DNA of 64,000 nt, taken from contig NC_014923.1 of the NCBI RefSeq assembly GCF_000185905.1, forward strand, positions 1,240,001-1,304,000. Direction: 5' to 3'. The notes under the pieces were generated by a model. That model was not told the origin of the DNA and ran no database searches. It worked only from the letters and a program-made list of their open reading frames with translations. The position numbers and the translations under genes are program-made. This stretch comes from Mesorhizobium ciceri biovar biserrulae WSM1271 (GTDB taxonomy: Bacteria > Pseudomonadota > Alphaproteobacteria > Rhizobiales > Rhizobiaceae). Shown here one piece after another: positions 9,267 through 20,119 of this stretch; within the stretch, counting starts at the first letter, position 1, and each line of letters starts with the position of its first letter.

Positions 9267-10024
9267 ATGAAGGGCGCTCACAGGCTTGAGGCTGCGTTTG
9301 GAGCGGCTGCGCGAAGGGTTGTGCGGGAGTTTCTGCGGTTCGTGCCGCTGTCTCTGAGACAGCGCATGCAAAGACGCACATATGCACGCGCGACGCCCGC
9401 CAACAGAATTTTCATTTCGGGCTGCGCACGCAGCGGGACGACGCTGACACAGCGGCTGATGAGGTGTTTCGAGGACATTTTCGTCCATCCGCCCGAAGCG
9501 CGATACGCAATGCTGGACATGTTGGACCGGCCGGAATCGAACCTCGTCGTCAAGCGCGATGCGCGCGGTTTTGCGCATCTGGCGAAGCTACCGACCTCCA
9601 TCGGCTTGATCTATTGCGCGCGCCATCCATTCGACACGCTGACAAGTTCGCATCCGCAAACACGCAACCAGCGTCGGTTCCACGTCACGCCGCAACGCTG
9701 GCTGACCGAATACGACGCGCTGATCCGGCTGAAGAAGGCACAACCGCACCGGCAGATCCTTTTCGTCCGCTACGAAGACATGATCGGCGCGCCCGATGCG
9801 CAGCAGGACAGAATCGCGCAGTCATTCGGACTGACACCGCGCATTCGTTTCAGCGAGGACCCGGACAATCCGATCCGGGTGGCTTCGTTGAGAAAATGGG
9901 AACGGAATGAAGAATTCAGGACCTATCTCGGCGGCCTGCCCCCGGCATTTCTCGCCCGCGTCCAGCGTTTCTGCGCCGAGTTCGGCTATGACATGCCAAT
10001 AAGCACGCCGACGGTGGACGCGCG

Positions 10025-10028
<4 letters not shown>
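9267..10028 (+). CDS. Sulfotransferase-family protein
   Basis: About 253 residues. A PAPS 5'-phosphosulfate loop-like motif ISGCARSGTTLTQRLM lies at about 50-65, and a 3'-phosphate-site-like segment IYCARHPFDTLTSS follows at about 115. Later, ILFVRYEDMIG and WERNEEFRTYLGGLP resemble the dimer/acceptor region of bacterial sulfotransferases. It would transfer sulfate from PAPS to a carbohydrate or lipid acceptor that cannot be named here. ATG at 9267 is chosen over a TTG at 9261. Its stop overlaps the recQ start (GTGATG), an unusual partner for recQ. Confidence 0.75.
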
Positions 10029-11869
<1,841 letters not shown>

Positions 11870-11871
11870 GG

Positions 11872-12084
11872 TCAGATCAGCGACTGGTCACGCGCCGTGA
11901 AGCAGAGGGATCTTCGGAGAAGGCATCCGTTCCGAAACCTCCTGTGCCGCCGCCGCCCATTCCTCCACCGCCCATGCCCCCCAGGGACCGATTAGTTCAA
12001 CGTTTTCTGGCCGGCCGGTCGACAGATCAGGCCCAGACGGAGGCGTGCATCGACTTCATGGCCGAGCATTTGCAACCGCAATAG
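11872..12084 (+). pseudogene. Possible remnant reading frame, proline-rich
   Basis: After recQ one frame stays open to TAG at 12082 and encodes a proline run (VPPPPIPPPPMPP) followed by RDRLVQRFLAGRSTDQAQTE and a short helical end. There is no clear ribosome-binding site and no full-length start. It could be the C-terminal scrap of a lost gene or simply chance in GC-rich sequence. I do not recognise the family. Confidence 0.2.
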
Positions 12085-12145
12085 ATGCCGCTGTCCGCTT
12101 GCAGGCACCTATCCGCCGCAAGCGTCGCGGGCGACCCGCCGGACG

Positions 12146-13057
12146 TCAGTCGCGCGATGTGGACAGTCCCGCGAGAAGCGGAGCGTAGGCGGCGAGCCTG
12201 CGGGATACGAACTCAGTGAAGAGCCGCACGCGCTTCGTCTTGCGTGTCTCCCCATGTGTGAGAAGCCAGAGCGTTCCGTACAGGTGCAGGTCGGTGCCCG
12301 GCACCCTCACCAGCAGGGGGTCGGCATCTCCGACGAAGCACGGCAGTGTCGTGATCCCGAGACCTTGCCGTACGGCAACGATCTGCGCCTCGGCGTCCGT
12401 GATCCTGAATGGAACTCCCGTGGTGCCAACCTCACCCGCGCTGGCCCACTCTGGAATTCCATGAACGCTTATGACGATCCACCGGATGGGATCAGGTGCG
12501 CCCGCACGCCACGCGGCCAGGCGGTCGCGGGACATGTAGACGCCGCCAAACACCTCCGCTCCCTTCAGGCCGTGAAGATTGAGCGGCAGGGTTTTGCGGT
12601 CGTAGACGACACGGATCGCCACGTCGGCCTCTCGGTTGGTCAGATTTGCCAGCTCGCCGGACGACAGGATTTCCATCTCGATGTCTGGATGCAGGTGCGC
12701 GAAATCGGCGAAGTCCGGCATGAGCAGGTGCGTCGCGAGGGGCGGTGCCAGCGTCACCCGCAGAAGCCCGCGTACGCTCTGGTCGCGCCCGAAGACGCGC
12801 GTCTCCAGCTGGTGCGACGACGCTTCCATCTGGTTCGCGAGCTCGAGGACCTCCTCGCCCGCAGCGGTCAGGCGGTAGCCCGAAGGCAGCTTTTCGAACA
12901 TTTGCGCCCCGAGGCGTTCCTCAAGCTGTGCGATGCGTCGTAGCACGGTCGAGTGATTCACCCCGAGCTGCGCGCCGGCAGCCCGCACCGAGCCTCCGCG
13001 TGCGACGGCTAGAAAGTAGCGAACGTCATCCCAGTCGATCATGGTGCAATCCGGCAC
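12146..13057 (-). CDS. LysR-family transcriptional regulator
   Basis: About 300 residues: an N-terminal winged helix (WDDVRYFLAVARGGSVRAAG and VNHSTVLRRIAQLEERLG) and a LysR substrate-binding domain from about residue 95. It belongs to the subgroup with the MIDWDDVR-type start, like the second LysR at 46351-47232. GTG at 13057 has GGAAGG 11 bases upstream; ATG at 13042 is the alternative. It is divergent from the SDR gene at 13319, which it probably controls. An inverted repeat at 13095-13108 lies between them. Confidence 0.9.
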   Translation of the reverse strand: MPDCTMIDWDDVRYFLAVARGGSVRAAGAQLGVNHSTVLRRIAQLEERLGAQMFEKLPSGYRLTAAGEEVLELANQMEASSHQLETRVFGRDQSVRGLLRVTLAPPLATHLLMPDFADFAHLHPDIEMEILSSGELANLTNREADVAIRVVYDRKTLPLNLHGLKGAEVFGGVYMSRDRLAAWRAGAPDPIRWIVISVHGIPEWASAGEVGTTGVPFRITDAEAQIVAVRQGLGITTLPCFVGDADPLLVRVPGTDLHLYGTLWLLTHGETRKTKRVRLFTEFVSRRLAAYAPLLAGLSTSRD

Positions 13058-13094
13058 CGCGCGGTGCGCCTTCCAAAGCCCGTATCTAACACAT

Positions 13095-13108
13095 CCTACA
13101 GCAGTAGG
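13095..13108. promoter_or_regulatory. Candidate LysR operator
   Basis: Perfect 5-bp inverted repeat CCTAC-AGCA-GTAGG, 38 bp upstream of the LysR start and on the divergent side facing the SDR gene. Size and position suit an autoregulatory LysR site. There is no second copy to support it. Confidence 0.3.
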
Positions 13109-13318
13109 GGCGGGATATCGTGGCTTGTGTCACAAGGGCGACGCTATTCCGAACGGCGGACACGGATCGTCGCGGGCTGGCGTCAATCCTGAAAGCGGAT
13201 CGATTCTGCACCACCGATGTGCGCGCTTCCGCACTCACCGCGCGACCCCGGCGGGCCCATCTAGAGGTTCTCGGGGCGTCCCCGAACGACCAAGGACAGA
13301 GCCTGGAAGGATTAAGTC

Positions 13319-14053
13319 ATGGGAAAACTGGACGGTAAGGTTGCGGTTATAACGGGTGGTGCCACCGGCATCGGCCTCGCCGCTGCAAAGCGCTTCATCG
13401 AGGAGGGCGCCTTCGTCTTCATCTTCGGCCGCCGGCAGGAAGCGCTAGACGCCGCTGTGGCCGAGCTCGGGCCCAATGCCCGCGCGGTGAAGGGCTCGGT
13501 CTCGGATGAGGCCGACCTCGATCGGCTCTACGCGGCGGTGAAGGCCGAGCGCGGAACCCTCGACATCATCTTCGCCAACGCCGGGGTGGGAAGCCTGCTT
13601 CCGCTCGGCAAGCTCACCGCCGAGCACATTGACGAGACCTTCAACACCAATGTGAAGGGTACGATCTTCACGGTCCAGAAGGCGCTGCCGCTGATGGGCG
13701 AGGGCGGTTCGATTATCCTGACCGGATCGAGCGCCGGCACCACGGGCGCGCCCGCATTCAGCGTCTATAGCGCGAGCAAAGCGGCGGTGCGCAACCTCGC
13801 GCGGACCTGGGCGGAAGACTTGAAAGGCACCGGCATCCGGGTAAACGTGCTGTCGCCCGGGCCGACGGCGACCGAACTCGCGAAGGCAGCGATAGGCGAG
13901 GAGGGCCTGAAGGTCTTCGCCTCGATGAATCCGCTTCAGCGTATGGCCGATCCAGCGGAGATCGGGGCGGCGGCTGCGTTTCTCGCGTCGCCCGACAGCA
14001 GCTTCATGACTGCCAGCGAGGTCGCCGTCGACGGGGGCTTGGCGCAAATCTGA
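13319..14053 (+). CDS. SDR-family oxidoreductase
   Basis: Classical 244-residue short-chain dehydrogenase: VITGGATGIGLAAAKRF cofactor motif, IIFANAGVGS, TGSSAGTTGAPAFSVYSASK carrying catalytic Ser, Tyr and Lys, and a C-terminal VAVDGG. GGAAGG precedes the ATG. It lies between a divergent LysR regulator and an NADP-binding reductase; this LysR/SDR/reductase trio looks like a small stress or detoxification unit. Substrate unknown. Confidence 0.9.
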   Translation: MGKLDGKVAVITGGATGIGLAAAKRFIEEGAFVFIFGRRQEALDAAVAELGPNARAVKGSVSDEADLDRLYAAVKAERGTLDIIFANAGVGSLLPLGKLTAEHIDETFNTNVKGTIFTVQKALPLMGEGGSIILTGSSAGTTGAPAFSVYSASKAAVRNLARTWAEDLKGTGIRVNVLSPGPTATELAKAAIGEEGLKVFASMNPLQRMADPAEIGAAAAFLASPDSSFMTASEVAVDGGLAQI

Positions 14054-14127
14054 CCCGCTACGCCCCGCCGTTCATTCCATTCGATATCCCGAGCCCGCAG
14101 GGCCTGGTAAACTGAAGGAGAGTATAC

Positions 14128-14727
14128 ATGAGCTACGCAATTATCGGCTTCGGCAAGATCGGCCAGGCTCTTGCCAAGGCATTTGCCCGCAAGGGCCTCG
14201 AAGTGTCCGTGGCAACCACGCGCGACCCGGAAAGCTTTGCATCCGACGCGGCCGCGATCGGACCCACGATCATCCCGAAAACACTGGCGGACGCCGTCAA
14301 GGCGGACATCATCTTTTTGGCTGTCCGCTTTGAATCGCACCCGGATGTCGCGAAGGCGCTGCCAAGCTGGGAAGGCAAGACGATCATCGACGCGACGAAC
14401 GTGTTTCCAGTCCCCGAAGAGCTGGACGGTCTGCCGTCCTCCGCCTTCGTCGCGAAGGCGTTCACCGGCGCCAAGCTCGTCAAAGGCTTCAATCACCTGA
14501 TTGCGGCCACCCTGGCTGCCGATCCGATCGTCGAGGGCGGGCACCGGGTCGTCTTTCTGTCGAGCGACGACGAGGACGCGATCGCTCCCGTGGCGGCCTT
14601 GGCCAGACAACTCGGGTTCGCACCGGTCAAGCTGGGGAAGCTCAACGAGGGCGGCACGCTGGTGCACGCACGCGGCCGCACTTGGGGCCAACTGATCTTC
14701 CAGGACCTGTTCAAGAAGGAGCAGTAA
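14128..14727 (+). CDS. NADP-binding reductase, NPD/F420-oxidoreductase fold
   Basis: 199 residues with an N-terminal Rossmann motif (IIGFGKIGQALAKAFARKG), then IIFLAVRFESHPDVA and KTIIDATNVFPVPEE, the pattern of the coenzyme F420-dependent NADP reductase superfamily. In proteobacteria members are usually plain NADPH-binding proteins; no F420 gene is in view. AAGGAGAG precedes the ATG. It probably shares the LysR-controlled transcript of the SDR gene 75 bp upstream. Confidence 0.85.
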   Translation: MSYAIIGFGKIGQALAKAFARKGLEVSVATTRDPESFASDAAAIGPTIIPKTLADAVKADIIFLAVRFESHPDVAKALPSWEGKTIIDATNVFPVPEELDGLPSSAFVAKAFTGAKLVKGFNHLIAATLAADPIVEGGHRVVFLSSDDEDAIAPVAALARQLGFAPVKLGKLNEGGTLVHARGRTWGQLIFQDLFKKEQ

Positions 14728-15103
14728 CGGATTTATCGTGCGCCGACAGAGTGGCAGGCGTACGATGCCGGCCACATCGTCGGCAACGAGCCAAGCGCGC
14801 GAAGTGACGTGCTTGAAAGCTTACATCTGCCTGGGATCCTTCGGCCGACATGTGCCGGCCCCCCCATGCTTCATAGTTGAAAAAGCTGATGTCCCAGCCG
14901 GCATCGCGTCTTTTGAAAGTTGCCTCACGACCGCCCGCGCGGATGGGTCCGAAGCCACCCCAACTGCCATCCGAGCCTTTGTAATTTCCCATGACGCGAT
15001 AATTGCAGTTGTTCACGACGACGTTGCCGTCCATCGACACGCATGCCGATGCAACAGTGGCAAGGCTGAAGAAAGCTGCGATGGCGAGAGAGGCTTTGCG
15101 CAT
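14711..15103 (-). CDS. Small secreted protein of unknown function
   Basis: The 130-residue product has a clear signal peptide (MRKASLAIAAFFSLATVASA), then CVSMDGNVVVNNCNYRVMG with two cysteines and a Gly/Trp-rich stretch (GSWGGFGPIRAGG, FFNYEAWGG). GTTAGGAGACCACG precedes the ATG, so the gene looks real. Its 3' end overlaps the preceding plus-strand gene by 17 bp and its last 30 residues are low-complexity and Arg-rich, possibly read-through beyond an older stop. I do not recognise the family. Confidence 0.65.
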   Translation of the reverse strand: MRKASLAIAAFFSLATVASACVSMDGNVVVNNCNYRVMGNYKGSDGSWGGFGPIRAGGREATFKRRDAGWDISFFNYEAWGGRHMSAEGSQADVSFQARHFARLARCRRCGRHRTPATLSAHDKSVTAPS

Positions 15104-15444
15104 CGTGGTCTCCTAACTGGGTTCGGCGAACCAACCGTTACGAGATCGTGGGCCGGGCCTCTTCCCCATTTGGGCTAAACCGGCTGGTAAATTCACGGCG
15201 GCATGGCTGCGCTTGCGGACAGAAGCGATGTGCGGAGATGCCGAATGGGCCTGCCCATCGCCGAAGCTTTACGGCCTCCGCGAAGGCCAGAGTGTCCCGG
15301 CTCGAGCGGCTCTATCGCCGCCTCTCTACCAGATCCGCAAGATTTGCCGGAGGTTAACGGTAGACAATGAGCGGCCGCAACTGTGTCTCTTTCCGGCCAT
15401 TTTCTTCAGTCCTGGTTCGGCCCAAAGGCCATATGTCAGGGGGA
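15104..15444. other. Non-coding gap
   Basis: About 340 bp between two minus-strand genes. No open frame with a credible start, and no clear terminator. It should hold the promoter of the small secreted protein. Confidence 0.4.
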
Positions 15445-17526
15445 TCACTTTTCAGGGGCAGGCCAGTTCCGCTCGACGGGCAGTGAGAGGCGGAATGTCG
15501 ACCCGTTGACGTCGCTGGCGGCCAGTATGAGACCGCCGCCATGCTGCCGGGCGATCTCGCGTGAAATGTAGAGCCCTAAACCGGAGCCGTTTACCAGTTG
15601 GCCCGCGGCGCGATAGTACCTCATGAATATGAACTCGTGGTCGTCGGGCGCTACGCCAGAGCCCTGATCCGCCACGTGTACAAACGCCACGCCCTGCTCA
15701 GTCGACAGCCGGATCGTCACAGAGCTGGTCACCGATGAGTATTTCAGGGCGTTCTGGATCAGATTTTGTATCACAATCTCCAGCAGGTTGCGGTCACCTT
15801 TCACAATCACTTCATCGCCGTGAGTGAAGCTAACACGTCCGGCCGCAGCATCATCCAATCCCGCTTCGGCGGCGCGCAAAACCTCATTCAGGTCGAACAT
15901 CTTGATCCTGGGAAGAGTTTCGTGCCCGCCATTGAGCCGGTCGAAGGCTAGGACGTTTTCAATCAGCGATGACATCCTTTTGACGGTCTGGCGGATCCTT
16001 GTGGTGCGCAACTTGATATTGTCGGCGCTTTCACCTGCAGAAGATGACAGATTGTCGGCGGCGGCAGAGATGACGGCCAACGGGCCGCGAAACTCATGAG
16101 ATACCAAGGCCACAAAGTCTCGCTGCTGAGCCAGAGCATCGTTGGCGGTGTCCAGAGCCTGCCTGAGCTTGAGTTCAAGCAGGTGACGTCGATCCACTTC
16201 CACCATGAGCGAGGTGTTTCTTTCCCCAAGCTCAGCGGTCCTTTCGCGCACCTTGATAGTCAGCTCCTGCTCGGCCAAGCGCGACACTGCGATGACGCGG
16301 TCCTTTTCCTCGCTCAAGCTGCGCTCGGCAAGCCGCGTTCTCTTCGCGACGGCCGCGCTGAGCAACGCCAGGTGAATCACGGTCCCGCCGGCCAAGAATC
16401 TGGACAAAGAGCCATCCAGTTGGAACGGGTTGGCCCCAGTATACATCATCTGCATCACCAGCATGACAGAGATTACGCTCAAAAATGCAATCGCCGACAG
16501 CAGATATTGATACCGTCGCCGCACAATGAGCAGATAGAGCACCAGCAGCGAAATGAAGATGAGAGACAGCTGCTGCAGTCGCGATACGAAAAACCCGACG
16601 TCGCCGTAGCGTCCCACAATCGCAAAAGCCAAGGCGATGCCATTGAGCAGTACAACGCCCTGGGAGATGCGCCACGCCCAGATCAATTGGCGGTGAAAAT
16701 CAAACAGTCTAGATAAAAATAATATCAGCACTATACTGTATAAGCAAACGATAATACCCCAAATGAGGTGTATGGTTTTCGGCTCTAGAGACCTCAGAAT
16801 TTCGGATGCGTATCCCATGTGGAAGAGACTTATTAGCCCAGACTCTATGATAACCGCGATGTATAGAAGATATAAAGAATCCCGGAGCCATACGGCATAC
16901 AGAAAATTGGTGAAGATCATGACGAAAATCGCGCCAACCACCATGCCCATGACCCAATCGTCGGATCGGCGATACTCTTCATAGCCTTGACTCTGCCAAA
17001 GGTTCAGCGAAGTCGTGATCGAGGTCGACGATTGGAGTCGGATGTAATAATCGGTTCGGGTGGACGGCACGGAAATTGGGAAGACGGCCGGATATGCGTC
17101 GGCGTCTGCTCCATCCCCTAGGTTGAGTCGGTCAGGGGGCAAGACCGAATAACCTCCCGCCCCGTCAGAGACATACAGCGTGATGTGTTCGATCAAGGGC
17201 CGTTCTACCTGCAGCAGCCATTGCCTTGGAGCCGTGGAGGCAGACAGGGAGAACCGGGCCCAGATTGCGCCCTTTTGATAGCCCTGCGTGAGCATCGAAG
17301 GGATGGGTTCGAACTGGATGTTGGAGCGCTTGGAAACGATATCATTGAACGTGAGCGCGCCGGTGGGATCATGAAAGATTGCGAGGTGACCGCTGAGTGA
17401 AACCGGAGCCTTGAGGCCGTCCGTCGGTTTCAGCGGAAGCGCCCATAACGTTTGCGGCACAAGACACACAAACAATATAGACAATGCGGCGAATAAATGA
17501 AATCGAATGGTATCAGATTGCTGCAT
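15445..17526 (-). CDS. Membrane histidine kinase with 7TMR-DISM-like sensor
   Basis: 693 residues. Signal peptide (about 1-29), then a periplasmic sensor (about 30-185) with the 7TMR-DISM extracellular pattern (GAIWARFSLS, WLLQVERPLIEHITLYVSDG, YYIRLQSSTS), seven membrane helices (about 190-400), a coiled linker, HisKA with His477 in SHEFRGPL, and HATPase_c with NLIQNALKY, DQGSG and GSGLGL boxes. Such sensors often bind carbohydrates. The cognate regulator is divergent, with only 11 bp between starts. The helix-coding stretch around 16690-16960 is visibly AT-rich, suggesting transfer. Confidence 0.9.
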   Translation of the reverse strand: MQQSDTIRFHLFAALSILFVCLVPQTLWALPLKPTDGLKAPVSLSGHLAIFHDPTGALTFNDIVSKRSNIQFEPIPSMLTQGYQKGAIWARFSLSASTAPRQWLLQVERPLIEHITLYVSDGAGGYSVLPPDRLNLGDGADADAYPAVFPISVPSTRTDYYIRLQSSTSITTSLNLWQSQGYEEYRRSDDWVMGMVVGAIFVMIFTNFLYAVWLRDSLYLLYIAVIIESGLISLFHMGYASEILRSLEPKTIHLIWGIIVCLYSIVLILFLSRLFDFHRQLIWAWRISQGVVLLNGIALAFAIVGRYGDVGFFVSRLQQLSLIFISLLVLYLLIVRRRYQYLLSAIAFLSVISVMLVMQMMYTGANPFQLDGSLSRFLAGGTVIHLALLSAAVAKRTRLAERSLSEEKDRVIAVSRLAEQELTIKVRERTAELGERNTSLMVEVDRRHLLELKLRQALDTANDALAQQRDFVALVSHEFRGPLAVISAAADNLSSSAGESADNIKLRTTRIRQTVKRMSSLIENVLAFDRLNGGHETLPRIKMFDLNEVLRAAEAGLDDAAAGRVSFTHGDEVIVKGDRNLLEIVIQNLIQNALKYSSVTSSVTIRLSTEQGVAFVHVADQGSGVAPDDHEFIFMRYYRAAGQLVNGSGLGLYISREIARQHGGGLILAASDVNGSTFRLSLPVERNWPAPEK

Positions 17527-17537
17527 GGGGTCCGTAG

Positions 17538-18251
17538 ATGATCGGAGAAGGCTACAAGCATGGCGTTGTCGTGATCTCCCCCCTTGTTTATCTTGTCGAT
17601 GACGACAGGGATTTCCGCGAGGAGATGGTCTTCGGACTATCCAGATTGGGCCTGAACGTACATGGATTCCACAATGCTGCCGCCCTCTACCGAGCCTGTG
17701 CCGCCAAGCCGGCTGAAATCGTCATTCTCGACATTGGCCTGGAGGGCGAAGACGGCCTTTCCATAGCTACCCATTTGCGGGCCTTACAATCGGTCGGGAT
17801 CGTCATGGCGACGGCCCGGAGTTCCATCGACGACCGGCTCAATGGTCTTGAAGCGGGCGCTGACGCTTACCTCGTCAAACCCATTGATGTTCGGGAGCTT
17901 GCTGCCACGGTGATGGCGGTCAATGAACGTCTCAACAGGCGCCGCGCCCCTTCGTCGTCTCCGGCCCCACGATGGGCCCTGGAGGAAGGCGGCTGGGTGC
18001 TTACCGACGGCATGGGCCATCGCCTTCGCTTGACCACCTCGGAACGGCACTTTTTGGAACGCTTGTTCAGTGAGCGTGGCAAGACCGTCGATCGCCGCGC
18101 GCTCGTCGAAGCCATGGGCGCAGACATCTATGACTTCAACTATGCCCACCTGGACACCATCGTGAGCCGGCTGCGTCGAAGAGCCAAGAAATCCGACATG
18201 CTTCTCCCCTTGCACGCAATTCGCGGGTCAGGCTTCGCCTTCCCCGATTAG
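17538..18251 (+). CDS. Two-component response regulator, OmpR/PhoB type
   Basis: 237 residues. Receiver domain with acidic pocket LVDDDRD, phospho-acceptor Asp65 (VILDIGLEGEDG) and Lys114 (YLVKPID), followed by a winged-helix output domain (about 140-235; FLERLFSERGKTVDRRALVE and HLDTIVSRLRRRAKK). ATG at 17538 is used; GTG at 17571 (MISPLVYLVDDD) would be a shorter start. It pairs with the divergent kinase and probably controls nearby secreted-protein genes such as the collagen-tailed protein; that target is inference. Confidence 0.9.
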   Translation: MIGEGYKHGVVVISPLVYLVDDDRDFREEMVFGLSRLGLNVHGFHNAAALYRACAAKPAEIVILDIGLEGEDGLSIATHLRALQSVGIVMATARSSIDDRLNGLEAGADAYLVKPIDVRELAATVMAVNERLNRRRAPSSSPAPRWALEEGGWVLTDGMGHRLRLTTSERHFLERLFSERGKTVDRRALVEAMGADIYDFNYAHLDTIVSRLRRRAKKSDMLLPLHAIRGSGFAFPD

Positions 18252-18534
18252 AATGATCGTGCCGACCCTGTCCAGAGAGAAGATTGCCGATCTCATCAAT
18301 TTGGAAGATGATAGGGAAGGAATTCGAGAAGCATCCTCAAGCGACTGACAGTAAGTGTAAGGATATGACAGTTACTGCGATTGTGAATAATCGCGAGATT
18401 AATTACTTCAAGGAAAGGGTTGGATAAATCGGCATTCGTTAGATGGCTCGCATTCTATGCATAATCGAACAGGAATGTATCGTGCGCATGGCGAGGTAGA
18501 TAACGAGGGCGGCGGTGCGCAGAAGGGGTGCGGG

Positions 18535-20034
18535 ATGCGGCAGCATAAGAGAATTTTATTTGCCAGTTGTTCTATTCTAACGTTCGCATCCATCTATGTC
18601 GCGATTACCCCCGCGCTAGCCGGGGCGCCAAGCAACGAACAACTCTATCAGATGATTTTGGACCTGCAGCGAAATCAGAAGCAGATGGCGCGCAAACTTG
18701 AGGCCGCGTACGCCGAGACTGCTCAGGTTAAAGAAGAACTGGCCACCCTCAAGGGTTCGGTGGCCCAGAGTCGCGAGATGGCTGCGCTATCCTCGGTTGA
18801 GAGGCGCATGTACCTGTCAAATCCGCAATCCGACACTCGTGCCGTTGCCGCGCCCAATGTGCGTGTCGGATTCGGCGCGGGAACCAACGGTCACGACCCG
18901 TATGCCTTTACCGACGGTTCCGTGGCGCTCCCGCTCGGTGAAAAATACGGCTTCCAGGTCGATGCGATTGGTGGCGTGACGCCAAACAGTAACTTCACAG
19001 GTGCCGCCGCGCATCTGTTCCGCCGTGATCCGAAAGTTGGGGCGCTGGGTCTGTATGGAAGCTACCTTCACGGCGGAGGTGGTTACGATGATGGTGGAGT
19101 TCTTGAAAACGGTTATGTCGAAGGCAAGCTCGGCGTTGAAGGCCAGTACTATCTGGGCCGGGTCACGCTTGAGGGACTTGCCGGTATAGAATGGAACTCA
19201 CTTGAAGAGGACGTCAGCCCGTTCGCCGAAGGCAGGGTCGGGTACTATCCTACGGATAACATCAAGGTTAATGGCGGCCTGCGTCATCGCGACGCCTTTG
19301 GTGGTAGAACGCAACTTGTTGGCGGCGCCGAGTACCTGACCGAGTTCGGAAGCGGGATAGCGACTTCTATCTACAGTGATTTCAGCTTCGATCTGACGAA
19401 CAGCGACGTCTCCTCAAGCGGCGATTTTTCTGCGATGGCCGGTTTGAGATTCCACTTCGGCACCAATGGCGATCGAAGCGCCCCGAAGACAGTCTTCTGC
19501 AAGGATCCGGACCAGAATTTCGAGTGCGCGGTCACGGATGGTCAGAACGATTATTATGCCGACAAGCCAGGTCGTTCCTTGATTCAGCGTGATCGTGGCG
19601 ACTTCCTTCCATCGCACATCGTAAAAGACGTTGGCAGCTTGCCGACGCCTTCCACCAATGTTTGGGGACAGCCGGGGGCGCCTGGCGCACCCGGCGAGGC
19701 TGGTACGCCTGGAGTGCCCGGCGCGGGGGGGCCTGCTGGACCCACTGGGCCTGCCGGACTGCCCGGATCGGACGGGACACCTGGAGCGCCCGGCGATACC
19801 GGCGCGTCTGGACCTCCCGGCGCGCCCGGCGCGGAGGGACCTGGCGGACCTGCTGGGCCTGTCGGACTGCCCGGATCGGACGGGACACCTGGAGCGCCCG
19901 GCGATACCGGCGCGTCTGGACCTCCCGGCGCGCCCGGTGCGGAGGGACCTGCGGGACCGGAGGGACCTGCCGGACCGGTAGGACCGGTGGGGCCGGTGGG
20001 ACCGGAGGGACCTACCGGACCGGCAGGCCCATAG
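18535..20034 (+). CDS. Secreted coiled-coil/beta-barrel protein with collagen-like tail
   Basis: 499 residues from ATG 18535, chosen because AAGGGG precedes it and a clean signal peptide follows ([20 protein letters not shown] to ALA). Next come a heptad-like helix (about 40-90; [20 protein letters not shown]), a Gly/aromatic beta-rich domain (about 110-330) like small rhizobial outer-membrane barrels and ending LRFHFG, a linker with two cysteines, and 40 uninterrupted Gly-X-Y triplets (about 378-499) running to the stop. Collagen-like tails form trimers, so a trimeric surface stalk is likely. The tail holds a 108-bp tandem duplication. An in-frame ATG at 18457 is less likely. Confidence 0.82.
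   Translation: MRQHKRILFASCSILTFASIYVAITPALAGAPSNEQLYQMILDLQRNQKQMARKLEAAYAETAQVKEELATLKGSVAQSREMAALSSVERRMYLSNPQSDTRAVAAPNVRVGFGAGTNGHDPYAFTDGSVALPLGEKYGFQVDAIGGVTPNSNFTGAAAHLFRRDPKVGALGLYGSYLHGGGGYDDGGVLENGYVEGKLGVEGQYYLGRVTLEGLAGIEWNSLEEDVSPFAEGRVGYYPTDNIKVNGGLRHRDAFGGRTQLVGGAEYLTEFGSGIATSIYSDFSFDLTNSDVSSSGDFSAMAGLRFHFGTNGDRSAPKTVFCKDPDQNFECAVTDGQNDYYADKPGRSLIQRDRGDFLPSHIVKDVGSLPTPSTNVWGQPGAPGAPGEAGTPGVPGAGGPAGPTGPAGLPGSDGTPGAPGDTGASGPPGAPGAEGPGGPAGPVGLPGSDGTPGAPGDTGASGPPGAPGAEGPAGPEGPAGPVGPVGPVGPEGPTGPAGP
19751..19966 (+). repeat. 108-bp tandem repeat in the collagen tail
   Basis: The unit starting CTGCCGGACTGCCCGGATCG at 19751 recurs at 19859 with only a few differences. Period 108 bp equals 36 residues or 12 Gly-X-Y triplets, so copy-number change keeps frame and triplet register. 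Confidence 0.85.
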
Positions 20035-20119
20035 TGCCTCCTTCTATCCTGGTCATGCCGCTACGGTTGGCGACGTGATCAGCAACTTAGAATCGAATCG
20101 TTTGAGGATAGCGGAGAGT

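Noticed and set aside
14128-14727. True coenzyme F420-dependent reductase
   Set aside because: The fold name is historical; no F420 synthesis gene is seen and NADPH use is more likely in a proteobacterium.
19532-19888. Arg/Gln-rich antisense frame over the collagen tail
   Set aside because: It merely mirrors the Gly-X-Y repeat and lacks a start signal.
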